Shown here piece after piece: positions 1 to 8,826 of a stretch of DNA of 28,905 nt. Numbering within the stretch: the stretch's first letter is position 1; every line of letters begins with the position of its first letter. The notes beneath the pieces were generated by a model that searched no databases, was not told where the DNA came from, and saw nothing but the letters and a program-made list of their open reading frames with translations. Origin of the DNA: a virus. The translations under genes were made by a program, and so were the position numbers. The stretch is from positions 1 through 28,905 of IMG/VR virus record IMGVR_UViG_3300022673_000047. One strand, given 5' to 3'.

Positions 1-396
1 TTTCCAATTCCATAAAAAGAATATAACACCTCCCGCTAAGCTAATAAGAAACCCCACAAGTCCAGCATAAAATAATCGATCAAATCGTTTGTTAATATTT
101 CTCTTGGCTTCAACAAGATCATTAATATCCTTTTGATGGCTATCAACCTTTGTCACAAGTTTTCCGAAATCCCCTGACATTTTTTGAACCGCTTCAAATG
201 TTTTAAAACCAGTTTCTCGAGAATGGCCAAATCCCGTTTCCATGCGTTTGAAGGATTCGGCCAGTATATCCATTTTATGTTTCAGGCCCATATCCTCGAC
301 CATGAGCCTCTCCACATCCTTTTGAAGATGTCGAATGTCTTCCTTATTAGTCAAATAGAGATCCAATTCTGTTTTTTTCGATGGCTCATCGGTCAT
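1..396 (-). CDS. Coiled-coil / C-terminal TM protein, XhlA-like holin accessory (3' end off window)
   Basis: The frame is open for 132 codons from ATG 396 to the window edge, so the stop lies outside. The protein begins MTDEPSKKTELDLY and is a long charged, heptad-rich region (about residues 15-110). It ends in a hydrophobic segment (about 113-130, YAGLVGFLISLAGGVIFFLW). That layout matches the XhlA/hemolysin class of small phage membrane proteins, which sit beside endolysins and help lysis. The start overlaps the endolysin stop by 11 nt and has a GAGG 7 nt upstream, so the two genes are translationally coupled. The lysis role is inferred from layout and neighbour; another membrane-anchored coiled-coil protein is possible. 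Confidence 0.6.
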   Translation of the reverse strand, partial: MTDEPSKKTELDLYLTNKEDIRHLQKDVERLMVEDMGLKHKMDILAESFKRMETGFGHSRETGFKTFEAVQKMSGDFGKLVTKVDSHQKDINDLVEAKRNINKRFDRLFYAGLVGFLISLAGGVIFFLWNWK

Positions 397-889
397 TTCT
401 TTTCCTCGCTATCAAAATTGTAAGGGATATCACCCGGTAAAACCAGCCTCTCGCGTATTTTGATAGCTTCGTGTTCTTAGATATTATTTCGTGATAATTA
501 ATTAATCGTTCTGATAGAAATCGTTTGAGCCCCAATTCGTCGGAGCCATGAGCCTGGGCTATCGTAATCGGTCCAACGATGCCATCATCCTTCAATCGTA
601 GTGAGACTTGGAGTGTTCGGATAGCCTTTGAGATTCCCATATTGACTGCCATATCAAAAAGAGAAATGGCGAATTCACGCGGTAAATCATCGCATTTGCA
701 TGGATCCCAGAAATCATGTCGATAGATTCGTTTGGCTTCGAGGAGTGTTAAATTCTTAATATCAAGATGGGGGTAGCGCCGTTTTGAAATACCATATCGA
801 GTTTCACCGCCGGGATCATCGGGATCATTCACATGGCCCCCTTCCATTTTTAAAACAAATTCTATCGCGGTATCCCAATCGATTTCCAT
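386..889 (-). CDS. GH108-family endolysin (N-acetylmuramidase)
   Basis: A 167-aa cytoplasmic phage lysozyme that cleaves the glycan strands of peptidoglycan. The N-terminus has the GH108 signature: MEGGHVNDPDDPGGETRYGI (residues 15-34) with the catalytic Glu at 16. The second half has the helical PG_binding_3-type segment (about 80-110, VNMGISKAIRTLQ...DGIVGP) and a GWFYRV motif near 148-153, also typical. Length matches the family (about 165-180 aa). No signal peptide is visible, so release needs a holin; the overlapping downstream gene is a candidate. AAAGGG lies 6-7 nt before ATG 889. A 157-nt gap upstream separates it from the virion genes and holds a candidate promoter, so it may be transcribed on its own. 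Confidence 0.9.
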   Translation of the reverse strand: MEIDWDTAIEFVLKMEGGHVNDPDDPGGETRYGISKRRYPHLDIKNLTLLEAKRIYRHDFWDPCKCDDLPREFAISLFDMAVNMGISKAIRTLQVSLRLKDDGIVGPITIAQAHGSDELGLKRFLSERLINYHEIISKNTKLSKYARGWFYRVISLTILIARKRNDR

Positions 890-1007
890 AAGTAGCCCTT
901 TTTTTGATACTTATTCTATTCTCAGGATTAAACATGATATCTGAAACAGGCATAGAGTTGCTAAGGAATAAAAGCCATCCATCGGAGATTCGGCCCATTT
1001 TGAGCAA

Positions 1008-1035
1008 AATATTGATGAAAATATAACACAGTCAA
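1008..1035 (-). promoter_or_regulatory. Candidate sigma70 promoter upstream of lysis genes
   Basis: Minus strand TTGACT (1030-1035), 16-nt spacer, AATATT (1008-1013, 4 of 6 match). It lies in the only sizeable gap (890-1046) between the virion genes and the endolysin. The -10 is weak and the support is sequence-only. No other gene is convincing in this gap. Confidence 0.35.
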
Positions 1036-1046
1036 TAATATCCATA

Positions 1047-2684
1047 CTATCTGGATCCTGAGAAGGCAGCCGCAGTTGGCACAATATATTTGGGTTGAAG
1101 CGTTTTTTTAATTAATTCAACCAAGGGAGAATTGCTCGTTTGGGATGTTATTAATCTATCTAAATTCCTCGCGGCATCAATTATTTTCCCGCTGACAACT
1201 CCGCCATAAACATCGGCTGCCCGTCCAGCTCCGGCCCCTATCAAGGATGAATATCCATGTCCAGGGATAACGGGCTCAAGCGCCAATCCACCCAAAGCCC
1301 CAATGAGGGTCCGCGCCGATCCTCTGGCACGATCTCCGGGCGAAAATGCTTCTTTCGCTGCTGTCAAATTCACCTTATCGATAAAATCTTCTCCCGTTTC
1401 TTCTGATAGTATCTTGAGAGTTTTTTTGGTTTCTGGTTTTTTATTCAATCCTCTTGAAAGACTCGACAACTTCTGGGCCGTCGAATCAGTTGGGACATAA
1501 CCAAATCTTGGATCTGTCTTGAATCGAAACTTAGAAGCGGCTTCTTTTAGAGCCTTTGTCGCAGGAGCCAAATGTTTATCCATGATCTCTGCATAATTCC
1601 CATTCTCTCTCAATAAATTATTTAGGCCACCTTGAACTTTTTTAGCGGCCAAATTTGTTGGTGTTTCAACAATGCCACCAAACTTTGCATCTCGTCTGAC
1701 AGATTGGACAATTTCTCTCAATTGATGTTGATCTAGCATTTGGTCGAGTTCTGGTTTGATGCCTTTCTGGCGAATATTATTGACCCTATTGATATACTCA
1801 TCAATTTTCCGGACAGCTGCCCGATCCGCATCACCTATCTTTGTCTTCCCAGAACCAACAAATTCTCTCCGGGCTTTTTTCAAAACATTAATTATTTTGG
1901 ATCGAGGTTCTGATTTTAATTTAAGTAGACTATCCCATGCTGCATCATCGAGCTTATCAACACGATCTGATAATCGATTTAAAGTTCCAGCGAATTCATC
2001 GGCCAATTCATCAAAATCCTTTGCCTCTCTAACAGCCATCGGACGACGAAAGAAGGTCGATTGTTGCTTCTCGGTTGGGCCAAACAATGTTCGAAGTCCC
2101 TTCTGGCCAATCTTTTTAAATCCTTTCCCAACCGTTTTTGTTCCTTTCTTGAGGACATTTCCCGTCGCTTGATAGGGAAGATTAAGGACACTTTCTCCCG
2201 TTGGTGTTTTTACTTTCCCGAGAAGAAGGGCAGCAGCCGTATCTTCTACTGTTCCCGTAACGCCCCGATCAGCCTGGTAGGCTCTCAGGGCAGCATTTTT
2301 GGCCGATTCAACACCATTGGGCATTTCATTCGCAAAAGCCGCTCCGGCCCGGATCAATTTATTCGCCACATCCACACCAATGGATGGAGGTTCTTCTGTT
2401 TTCATGGATGGATCCAATCGCTGGAAAAGAGTGGGAGCGCGAAATCCTTTTCCAGCCGGTGCTCCCTTTGGATATTCGACTGGAACTCGAATAGATTCCC
2501 CGACCAATTCCAATGGAACCGATAAGGTTTCGAGACCAACTTGAACGGCTTTCATAGCGACCGACGGGGCATTTTCAAAGAAAGTCGGTTTATGTTTGAT
2601 AGCTTTCTCGATTTGCTGACGCGAACGAGATATTCCCCTTTCACCATCTTTATATCTTTGATAGCGTTCCGGATCGAAAGCCAT
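1047..2684 (-). CDS. Putative ejection/internal virion protein, 545 aa
   Basis: A 545-aa protein of unknown family. I start it at MAFDPERYQRYKDGERG (ATG 2684), which follows GAGGAAGG by about 8 nt and the upstream stop by 1 nt; an extension to 2744 would overlap that gene without its own ribosome site. It is Lys/Arg/Ala-rich and mainly helical, with a charged middle (about 230-420). Near 470-505 there is a Gly/Ala-rich stretch with small-residue spacing (IGALGGLALEPV, SLIGAGAGRAADVYGGVV) that could insert in a membrane. Position (last of three large helical proteins between fibre and lysin), size and composition resemble the ejected internal proteins of short-tailed phages. That role is inferred, not recognised by homology. 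Confidence 0.6.
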   Translation of the reverse strand: MAFDPERYQRYKDGERGISRSRQQIEKAIKHKPTFFENAPSVAMKAVQVGLETLSVPLELVGESIRVPVEYPKGAPAGKGFRAPTLFQRLDPSMKTEEPPSIGVDVANKLIRAGAAFANEMPNGVESAKNAALRAYQADRGVTGTVEDTAAALLLGKVKTPTGESVLNLPYQATGNVLKKGTKTVGKGFKKIGQKGLRTLFGPTEKQQSTFFRRPMAVREAKDFDELADEFAGTLNRLSDRVDKLDDAAWDSLLKLKSEPRSKIINVLKKARREFVGSGKTKIGDADRAAVRKIDEYINRVNNIRQKGIKPELDQMLDQHQLREIVQSVRRDAKFGGIVETPTNLAAKKVQGGLNNLLRENGNYAEIMDKHLAPATKALKEAASKFRFKTDPRFGYVPTDSTAQKLSSLSRGLNKKPETKKTLKILSEETGEDFIDKVNLTAAKEAFSPGDRARGSARTLIGALGGLALEPVIPGHGYSSLIGAGAGRAADVYGGVVSGKIIDAARNLDRLITSQTSNSPLVELIKKTLQPKYIVPTAAAFSGSR

Positions 2685-2685
2685 A

Positions 2686-3741
2686 TTAATAACCTTCCTC
2701 TTGGAGAATTCCATAGGCTTCTTCTTCGGTGTATCCCCCTTCAATTAATTCATTGTATCGAGATTCGGCGTCTTTTGTATCTTCTTCTGATCCTCCAACG
2801 ATTGAAGAAACGCCATTCCAATCGGCCCCTCCTTCCACTTCTCTTCCAGTTTGATCAAAGGATAGCCGATATCGTTCTGGCCCATTTCCTTCTCCATGAA
2901 TAATATCGTTATAAATGTTGTATATCCGTTTCATGTTATCGGCTAAAACCTTTGGTTTTTGTTCAATTTCCAAGGATCCGAGCAATTGCATTAAATACCG
3001 TTGTTGTTGAACGGGAATTTGCCCCAAAGCACCTCCGGTCGGAGAGGCTTCTCTCATAGCCTGTAAACGATCTATCGATATGTTTGATTTAACGGATTCC
3101 GCAAATTTCTCGACGGTATGAGCATCTGATGCAGGGATAAATTTCATGAACATTCCAATTGGACCGGCGGCTGTTGTTGGCCCAAATTGATCCATGTTTT
3201 TTTCTAGTATTTTGATCCCTCGATTGATATCCTGAACGACTGTTTTGGCTGCCAGGTCGATGTTTTCTTTTCTTGTTTTTGCTTTCTCTTCTTTCGTTTT
3301 GACGCGAACGCCTTCTCTTATTGCCGCGTTTACAAGTTTCTGGGGAACGCCAAGGGGAAATTCCCTCTTTATTCTTTCCACATCACCACTTTGGAGTGCA
3401 TCCAATGCTTCAGGAGATACCATGGCACCAGCTTCTTTCCCGGAATATGTCGTTTTTACTCCTTTATCATCAATAACGACAGATTTAGTTACTTTTCCTT
3501 CCTTAACAGCCTTATCCATAACTTTTTGCATTTGATTCCGTTCTCTTTGAATTGTTTTCTGATTTTCCATTTCCATTTGAAACTTTTTTATTTCAGCCAA
3601 TTTCACAGCTGTGCTTAATGGATCAACCGATTGTTGCCTTTGATTAAGAGCACCCAAAAAACTTTCGAGAGCCGATCCCCCTCTTCCTCCTGATTGCCCC
3701 GCATTTGCGGCTATGATTAAATCTCGAACGGATGCGACCAT
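2686..3741 (-). CDS. Putative internal virion / ejection protein, 351 aa
   Basis: A mostly helical 351-aa protein with AGGGAGG well placed before ATG 3741. The N-terminus is Gly/Ser-rich (GGRGGSALESFLGALNQRQQ), followed by a coiled-coil-like region (about 45-85). The region around residues 225-265 (LQAMREASPTGGALG then QQQRYLMQLLGSLEI) resembles a segment that recurs in hypothetical structural proteins of tailed phages, usually near tail or ejection genes. The acidic C-terminus has an EF/UBA-like run (GGYTEEEAYGILQEEGY). It ends 1 nt before the 545-aa gene. Location supports a virion role; DNA ejection is an inference. Confidence 0.6.
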   Translation of the reverse strand: MVASVRDLIIAANAGQSGGRGGSALESFLGALNQRQQSVDPLSTAVKLAEIKKFQMEMENQKTIQRERNQMQKVMDKAVKEGKVTKSVVIDDKGVKTTYSGKEAGAMVSPEALDALQSGDVERIKREFPLGVPQKLVNAAIREGVRVKTKEEKAKTRKENIDLAAKTVVQDINRGIKILEKNMDQFGPTTAAGPIGMFMKFIPASDAHTVEKFAESVKSNISIDRLQAMREASPTGGALGQIPVQQQRYLMQLLGSLEIEQKPKVLADNMKRIYNIYNDIIHGEGNGPERYRLSFDQTGREVEGGADWNGVSSIVGGSEEDTKDAESRYNELIEGGYTEEEAYGILQEEGY

Positions 3742-3765
3742 ATATCCTCCCTATGCTGTTGCCAA

Positions 3766-4662
3766 TTATTGTGGTTGACTGAAGATGTCTTTATAAATAT
3801 CCTTCTGGATTTGACCGCCGACAATATCTCCGCCGATCCGAGAAACCAAATCCAGTACACCCTGAAAAGGGCTTGATTGGGCCACATCAACAGAAGGAAC
3901 ACCAAATTGGGTCGGCGACCTTAGGACTGACGTTAGCGCATCAATTCTCCCCAGATCCTCACCCCGTCTCCGTAAAATCTCTTGTCGCTCTTGATTAATA
4001 CGGGCGTTTTCTAATTCCCGCTCAAGTCCCCCTACGCCCAGAAGATCACCAATTCGCCCCCTCTGAATGGATTCAAGTAACGAAGAAAGGCCTCCAAGCT
4101 GGTTTGCCGCTGTGAGCCTCCTGTCCAGAGCTTGGTTGGTCAATCCAGCAAGCCTTTCCGCAATAATCTGACTTCCTTCGTTTTGGACGTCACCTAACCG
4201 TTGAACGGTATTCGTAGAGAAAAGATCTCCAAAAACTCCAGCCTCCCTCTTAAGAGCATCGTTTCTGTCCCTTATTTCGGACTCTAAGCGATCTTTAAAG
4301 GGCGCGAAGGTCCCTGCTGGGTCAATTGTTGGGTCGTTTAAAAACTCTAGAGTCGTATCAATTGCTGAAAAAAGAGAGGAAGGCCCTCCTTCTCGGAACC
4401 TATCTTCAAAGGCACCAATCGCATCCCTCTCGAGACCTGACAAATCAAATACACCTTCCGGAAGACCAATATCTTCACCGAGTCTTAAATCATTTAGTGT
4501 TCCACTGTCAGCCAATTCAAGCAGCTTGCTTCTAGCTAAGGCCTCCTGAGGCGTTTGTAGGGGAACCTGCGTCGAGCTTTTCTTCTTTCCCCCCAATAAT
4601 GCGGATCCCACGCTTCCAACGCCTCCGAGTAAAAGACCGCCTGTAATTGGATTGAGTCCCAT
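3766..4662 (-). CDS. Putative internal virion protein with glycine-rich N-terminus, 298 aa
   Basis: The 298-aa product starts MGLNPITGGLLLGGVGSVGS, a Gly-rich hydrophobic N-terminus common in podovirus ejection proteins (P22 gp7/gp20-like in style, not in demonstrable sequence). The rest is amphipathic helix and coiled coil: Arg/Glu-rich runs around 130-245 (LERELENARINQERQEILRR) and an amphipathic C-terminus (VLDLVSRIGGDIVGGQIQ). The start overlaps the upstream stop in TAATG, with GGAGGG upstream, so it is coupled to the fibre gene. A pilot or membrane-pore role is inferred. It could also be a minor tail component. Confidence 0.6.
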   Translation of the reverse strand: MGLNPITGGLLLGGVGSVGSALLGGKKKSSTQVPLQTPQEALARSKLLELADSGTLNDLRLGEDIGLPEGVFDLSGLERDAIGAFEDRFREGGPSSLFSAIDTTLEFLNDPTIDPAGTFAPFKDRLESEIRDRNDALKREAGVFGDLFSTNTVQRLGDVQNEGSQIIAERLAGLTNQALDRRLTAANQLGGLSSLLESIQRGRIGDLLGVGGLERELENARINQERQEILRRRGEDLGRIDALTSVLRSPTQFGVPSVDVAQSSPFQGVLDLVSRIGGDIVGGQIQKDIYKDIFSQPQ

Positions 4663-5903
4663 TAGATTCGCCCTCCATTTTTAACAAGATTTTTGATCCC
4701 GGATTCCACATCTTTCTTAAGAACCAATTTTTTGTCGTTGGGGCTGAATTCCATAAGATTTCGGATAACGAGAGAGGGGGACATGGGAGCAAAGAGAGAT
4801 CTGAAATAATAAAGTTTTTTCATGTTTTTCATTGTGTCCGGGATCCGTTCCATTAAGGAATCGTGGCATTTGACGCCTTTCATATCCATTTTCCATTTTG
4901 GTCGATCTTCACACCATCGACGGAAAACCTTATAACCGAGAGCTACATTCTTCTTCGATATTTTTTCCCTTAGTTTTGTTGAAATGGATAGATCAACAAT
5001 TGATACTTTGTGGGCACGCCATTTTGGATGCTCAAATAATTGACCTTCAAATGGATTCGTTTCCAATTCGGGGTCTGTTTCGGTTTGGTTCGGCGGATCT
5101 TCCGATTCCCATATCCCCTGAATATTCTTTTTTTCATCAATAAGGACCCATAAACGAGGTCTATCAGAAGATGTGATATACCGCCATCGCGTACTTTTTG
5201 TTTGAGTTGCACCAATTCCAAATCGACCCGTTGGATCTCCGGGATCACTGGATCCATTTGACCATGAAGCTAACGCATCGGTTGAAGCCCACGACGCAAT
5301 GGACGGAAAAAAGCAGAAGTCATTCATTGTAATGCTTCCACTTGAACTGCTTGATCCTGTTGAAGTTAGTATCTTGCCGGAAGTAACGGAGCTGGCAGCC
5401 AGATGTTCATTATCAATTGAACCATCGGCATAATGTTCCGAGTCAATGGAATCGTCGGCAATTTTATTGCCGTTTACGCAATCGGCTGAGAGATGCTCAT
5501 TATCAATTGATCCTGCTACATAATGTTCGGAATCGACTTGATCATCAGCTATTTTTGCACCTGTTACACAATCAGCGGCCAACTTTGCTGTCGATATTCC
5601 CCCGTCAGCAGGCAAAGTGAATACAGTATCCCAGGTTGATCCGTTATATCGCTCCAATACGTTTGTTGATGTATTTATATAGAGACGGCCTTCGACCAGG
5701 CTATCTCCCGTCGGTCTCGATGCCGTTGCTCCCCTCAGAAATCCAGGGATGAAAATGGGAGTCGATCCTGGTGTTGCCCCAGGAAAAGTAGAAAATTCAT
5801 GACTCAATGCCTCCGCCAAGGCTGCTTTCATTTCTCTGATGCGGTCATCCCCTTCGCGTGCTAAATCTGTTCCAGCTGGTGTTGTCGCGTCCCAGACGCC
5901 CAT
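4662..5903 (-). CDS. Tail fibre-like protein with 30-aa repeats
   Basis: A 413-aa protein starting after AGGAGGATATT at ATG 5903. The N-terminus (MGVWDATTPAGTD...GDDRIREMKAALAE) is a widespread anchor type of phage tail proteins (PAG...GDDRIRE.K). Residues 109-168 hold two near-identical 30-aa units (AKIADDQVDSEHYVAGSIDN and NKIADDSIDSEHYADGSIDN, each followed by EHL), then a partial third; such DSEHY/GSIDNEHL units are familiar in aquatic phage fibres. A Ser-rich linker (180-190) follows. The C-terminal 220 residues are unlike a fibre: Trp-rich then strongly basic (about 300-413). Either it has an unusual adhesin tip or an unrelated domain is fused. Host recognition is the likely role of the repeat part. 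Confidence 0.75.
   Translation of the reverse strand: MGVWDATTPAGTDLAREGDDRIREMKAALAEALSHEFSTFPGATPGSTPIFIPGFLRGATASRPTGDSLVEGRLYINTSTNVLERYNGSTWDTVFTLPADGGISTAKLAADCVTGAKIADDQVDSEHYVAGSIDNEHLSADCVNGNKIADDSIDSEHYADGSIDNEHLAASSVTSGKILTSTGSSSSSGSITMNDFCFFPSIASWASTDALASWSNGSSDPGDPTGRFGIGATQTKSTRWRYITSSDRPRLWVLIDEKKNIQGIWESEDPPNQTETDPELETNPFEGQLFEHPKWRAHKVSIVDLSISTKLREKISKKNVALGYKVFRRWCEDRPKWKMDMKGVKCHDSLMERIPDTMKNMKKLYYFRSLFAPMSPSLVIRNLMEFSPNDKKLVLKKDVESGIKNLVKNGGRI
5400..5579 (-). repeat. Two tandem 90-nt repeats inside the fibre gene
   Basis: These encode residues 109-138 and 139-168 of the fibre protein. The shared core is KIADD-x-x-DSEHY-x-x-GSIDNEHL. A partial third copy continues to about 5373. 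Codons differ between copies, so the duplication is not recent and protein sequence is under selection. Confidence 0.75.
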
Positions 5904-5912
5904 AATATCCTC

Positions 5913-6287
5913 CTAGAATACAATGACGCTAAAAGACGTGCTCGAAGCGTCAGATCGTAAATATAAAGTTGTGGCCGTATTTGCCGTTGGCCCATTGTAG
6001 ATAGTCCCTGCCCCACCCTGTTTGTATACGATGTAGCCGGTCGGCACTTTTCCAAGCCCATGTGAGACACTAAATTCTGTTCCGGGTGTAGCATCGGATG
6101 TCACTGTTACCAAAGAAACATCCATATTATCTTCAAAGGATAATCCTCCATCCAAAATCGATTTTAAGTTTTGTTGCCATTCCTCTAAGATTTGGAGCAA
6201 TCGTTTTAATAAGTCTGGAATCTTTTTTGGATCGGAATCCGTCGTTTTAAATAGCCCTGGGAATGTTGGGTCTTTATATTCTGTCAA
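5913..6287 (-). CDS. Small virion (tail-associated) protein, TTG start
   Basis: A 124-aa protein starting at TTG 6287, which overlaps the stop of the gp10-like gene (TTGA) and follows GAGAGG by 5 nt. Residues 1-50 are helical (KIPDLLKRLLQILEEWQQNL). Residues 70-124 are a beta-rich module (EFSVSHGLGKVPTGYIVYKQ...TATTLYLRSDASSTSFSVIVF) of a type that recurs in small tail-region proteins of phages and often trimerises in fibres or needles. It sits between tail hub and fibre genes, so a fibre-attachment or tail-needle role is plausible. No specific family is recognised. Confidence 0.65.
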   Translation of the reverse strand: MTEYKDPTFPGLFKTTDSDPKKIPDLLKRLLQILEEWQQNLKSILDGGLSFEDNMDVSLVTVTSDATPGTEFSVSHGLGKVPTGYIVYKQGGAGTIYNGPTANTATTLYLRSDASSTSFSVIVF

Positions 6288-7834
6288 TTTCGCCTCTCCC
6301 GAATTGTACCGCGAATGGAATATTTTTTGATCGTGAAACTCTCTCCGCTTCCATCTTTGCTGAATCGAAACCGTGTTTTCGTTGATATAACGTCAAAATA
6401 AAGAATGATCGGTGAATCGTCTGTCGGATAATCGGAACTCAAGCTGATATTTCCATTTGGGAGAGTTATCCAAGATGTTCCGGAATCTGTCGAATATTCC
6501 ACCTTGAGATCGGTCCCTTTGGCCCATAGTTCGATCAGTGTCCACCTCACGAAATGTCCATAATCAGGTGTTCCTAAATCCTGGGCTGTAAAATCCTTTG
6601 TCTCAATGATGCTTTCAACAGCTGATCCATTATCATCGGATCCCGTTGATACCTTTGTCGTAACACCGGATGAATCGCCCATAATCAGGACGGGTTGAGT
6701 GTTGGATAGAATTTTGTCATTCCACCGGAAAGTTTGTTCATCCCAATCCCCTACTAAATCATCCCATGTAAATTCCTGCGTGTTTAAAAATAATCCCATT
6801 GTCGTCATATTGGATCGATTGTCTTTGTATATTTCACCTGTTCGATAATTGAATTTGTAAATAGTATCGGGTTCGGTATTGGATCCAATGGGAATGGCAA
6901 TCCAGACCTCATCATCTTCTTCCTTCACAACGGCTTCGGCTTTCATCAAATATTCTGAATTCATTTCGTCTCTTAATTCTTCCTGAATGGGGCTGGGGAT
7001 CAGTGGCGCGGTAATCCCATTAAATAAATGAATACCATCGGGAGCCAAAAACAATTGCTCTCCGGTCGGAATTGTTACGATGGCTTTATTGCTAACAGCC
7101 CCGATTCCTGTTGCTTTCCTATCGAATCGAACGATACTGGAAGTCGTAACCAATTGCCCCACATAAATACTTTCCGTCTTATGGACAGTCAAAAAATTCC
7201 CCCATGTTTTCATTCCGGTAATAAATCCTTTATCAAGAAGAAGATTCGTGTTACCTGAATTTCCACCAGACCATGTTTCTGGATCCGATGTATCCGGCCA
7301 TTGAACACGATAAGGTCTTTCGTTTCCGCTTCCATCGTCAGTGATGTGGGCCAAAAATAAGTAAGGGCCAAATGCTTCCATATATTTGGCTTTGGGGGGG
7401 GATCCGCCCAAATCAGCATCATTTCCAGACCCCGTGTATTTTCGGATGGCATCGGCTCCGTTTGTAAAACAAACGATCCGACTACCAGAAAGCAATGGGA
7501 ATGCGTAATCCACCATATCTGTTTCTGTTCCCGCTAATACTGAATTGGCAATGCTCGACCATGTATCCGTCGATTTGTTGAGAACCTCGACCTTCGTAAG
7601 GCCTACGCGAATTAAATGGGTGCTTCCGTTCTCGGTTTCCAGCTCAAAGATTCGCTGAACTCTTTCCGAAAGAGATGATCCAACCGCTGTCGTTCCAGGA
7701 CGAGATTCCACTATACTTCTCTTGGCTCGAATATTTTGATTCGAGGCGTGAGCTCTGGGATCGATGAATTCCCCTGGCCGGTCAATGACCAATCCTTTAA
7801 TGGGAAGTGGGATGTTGAGTGTTTGCCTGGGCAT
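6284..7834 (-). CDS. Tail hub / DNA-stabilisation protein, P22 gp10-like
   Basis: A 516-aa beta-rich protein. The N-terminus (LNIPLPIKGLVIDRPGEF...NQNIRAKRSIVESRPGTT) and blade-like repeats (residues 60-330: LIRVGLTKVEVLNKSTDTW, IVCFTNGADAIRKYTGSG, LFLAPDGIHLFNGI) resemble the beta-propeller tail-accessory proteins of the P22 gp10 / packaged-DNA-stabilisation type. These close the portal channel in short-tailed phages. The C-terminal 120 residues look like a separate beta sandwich. The ribosome site before ATG 7834 is weak and the adaptor gene stops 2 nt upstream, so translation is probably coupled. The family assignment is by pattern and position right after the adaptor. Confidence 0.65.
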   Translation of the reverse strand: MPRQTLNIPLPIKGLVIDRPGEFIDPRAHASNQNIRAKRSIVESRPGTTAVGSSLSERVQRIFELETENGSTHLIRVGLTKVEVLNKSTDTWSSIANSVLAGTETDMVDYAFPLLSGSRIVCFTNGADAIRKYTGSGNDADLGGSPPKAKYMEAFGPYLFLAHITDDGSGNERPYRVQWPDTSDPETWSGGNSGNTNLLLDKGFITGMKTWGNFLTVHKTESIYVGQLVTTSSIVRFDRKATGIGAVSNKAIVTIPTGEQLFLAPDGIHLFNGITAPLIPSPIQEELRDEMNSEYLMKAEAVVKEEDDEVWIAIPIGSNTEPDTIYKFNYRTGEIYKDNRSNMTTMGLFLNTQEFTWDDLVGDWDEQTFRWNDKILSNTQPVLIMGDSSGVTTKVSTGSDDNGSAVESIIETKDFTAQDLGTPDYGHFVRWTLIELWAKGTDLKVEYSTDSGTSWITLPNGNISLSSDYPTDDSPIILYFDVISTKTRFRFSKDGSGESFTIKKYSIRGTIRERRN

Positions 7835-7836
7835 AA

Positions 7837-8817
7837 TTAATCGTATGAATCATCCGGCGCTTGAACAAAAACATGATCGCCGGTCGCATATTCCTCCCTT
7901 TCCATGGACTGATTTAATTCTTGCTCAGCCCGTTGAGACCAATATCCAGACCGCTCGAAGTCTTCCAAGGCCTCATAAAGATATTTATAAGTAAAAAATT
8001 TGAGCATCGACCGATATTCAGCCGTAAAAGGAACGCCTGTCGTTGAGGAGGTAATGGTCCCGCCGAGTTTGGAATAGGTCTTTCGATAACCATAATCTGT
8101 TTTATCCGGGATAGGACCGATATAAATATCATTGTTATAGAGGCAGGCGTGTTCAGGAATTCCCCGATCTGACGTTACATTTTGATCGGGATATATTTTA
8201 TCGAACTTATTCTTAGAAATAATATCCAATGGCCAAGCATCTTCATCATCTTCAACAACGATCCCAGACAGCATTCCATAATCGGATTCCACATCCATTT
8301 TAAAATCGCCATCAACAGTGATGCTGTCTGTAATGAGAGTTTCTTGTTGAGATTCTTGGAATTGAAATCGTCGATTTAATTCTTTGACCGCATCCGTAAT
8401 CGCCTCATAGATTTCCGTATCTTTATCGTCTCTTTTGAATCCACCGCGAAGGAGATAATCTCGGAAATCCGATCCTGTCATGGCGCCCGAAGGTGTGGAG
8501 GCCGAGGCGGTTCCCGTCCAGTTAACCTCTCCTGTATCAGCTCGAGTATCAGATTCGGCTGGACTTCCACCAGACTGAATATAAGATACCCAATGATAGG
8601 TTCCTCCGGTTACGATAGCCGAAGGGAAATCGGCCGTATAAACACCCGAGGCGGTTCCCAATTCCGTCAAAGAAATATCATAATCGCCAATATTTGCCGT
8701 TGCATAGGCTTCGAAGGCGGATGAACTTGTATTCCATACCTGACCATCGGCATTGTATAGATTGACATAAAGTGTTTGGCCTGTAACGCCTAATGGATCA
8801 AATATTTCATTTGACAT
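7837..8817 (-). CDS. Head-tail adaptor protein (SU10-adaptor-like) with N-terminal Ig-like domain
   Basis: A 326-aa protein, AGGGAGAAATT before ATG 8817. Residues 1-105 are a beta domain (GQTLYVNLYNADGQVWNTSS...GTASGVYTADFPSAI...GGTYHWVSYIQSGG) seen in many phage proteins as an add-on module. Residues 115-320 look like the helical adaptor family of SU10/phiEco32-type phages: a helix with NRRFQF, a beta pair around MDVESDYGMLSGI, the IYIGPIP turn, and the C-terminal helices (FTAEYRSMLKFFTYKYLYEALEDFERS...). Such adaptors bind under the portal and receive the nozzle/hub, here encoded immediately downstream. The fusion to an Ig-like domain is uncommon. Confidence 0.65.
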   Translation of the reverse strand: MSNEIFDPLGVTGQTLYVNLYNADGQVWNTSSSAFEAYATANIGDYDISLTELGTASGVYTADFPSAIVTGGTYHWVSYIQSGGSPAESDTRADTGEVNWTGTASASTPSGAMTGSDFRDYLLRGGFKRDDKDTEIYEAITDAVKELNRRFQFQESQQETLITDSITVDGDFKMDVESDYGMLSGIVVEDDEDAWPLDIISKNKFDKIYPDQNVTSDRGIPEHACLYNNDIYIGPIPDKTDYGYRKTYSKLGGTITSSTTGVPFTAEYRSMLKFFTYKYLYEALEDFERSGYWSQRAEQELNQSMEREEYATGDHVFVQAPDDSYD

Positions 8818-8826
8818 AATTTCTCC

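Noticed and set aside
825-1007. Minus-strand 60-codon ORF upstream of the endolysin
   Set aside because: TTG start without a ribosome site, overlaps the endolysin start and its leader, no protein-like pattern.
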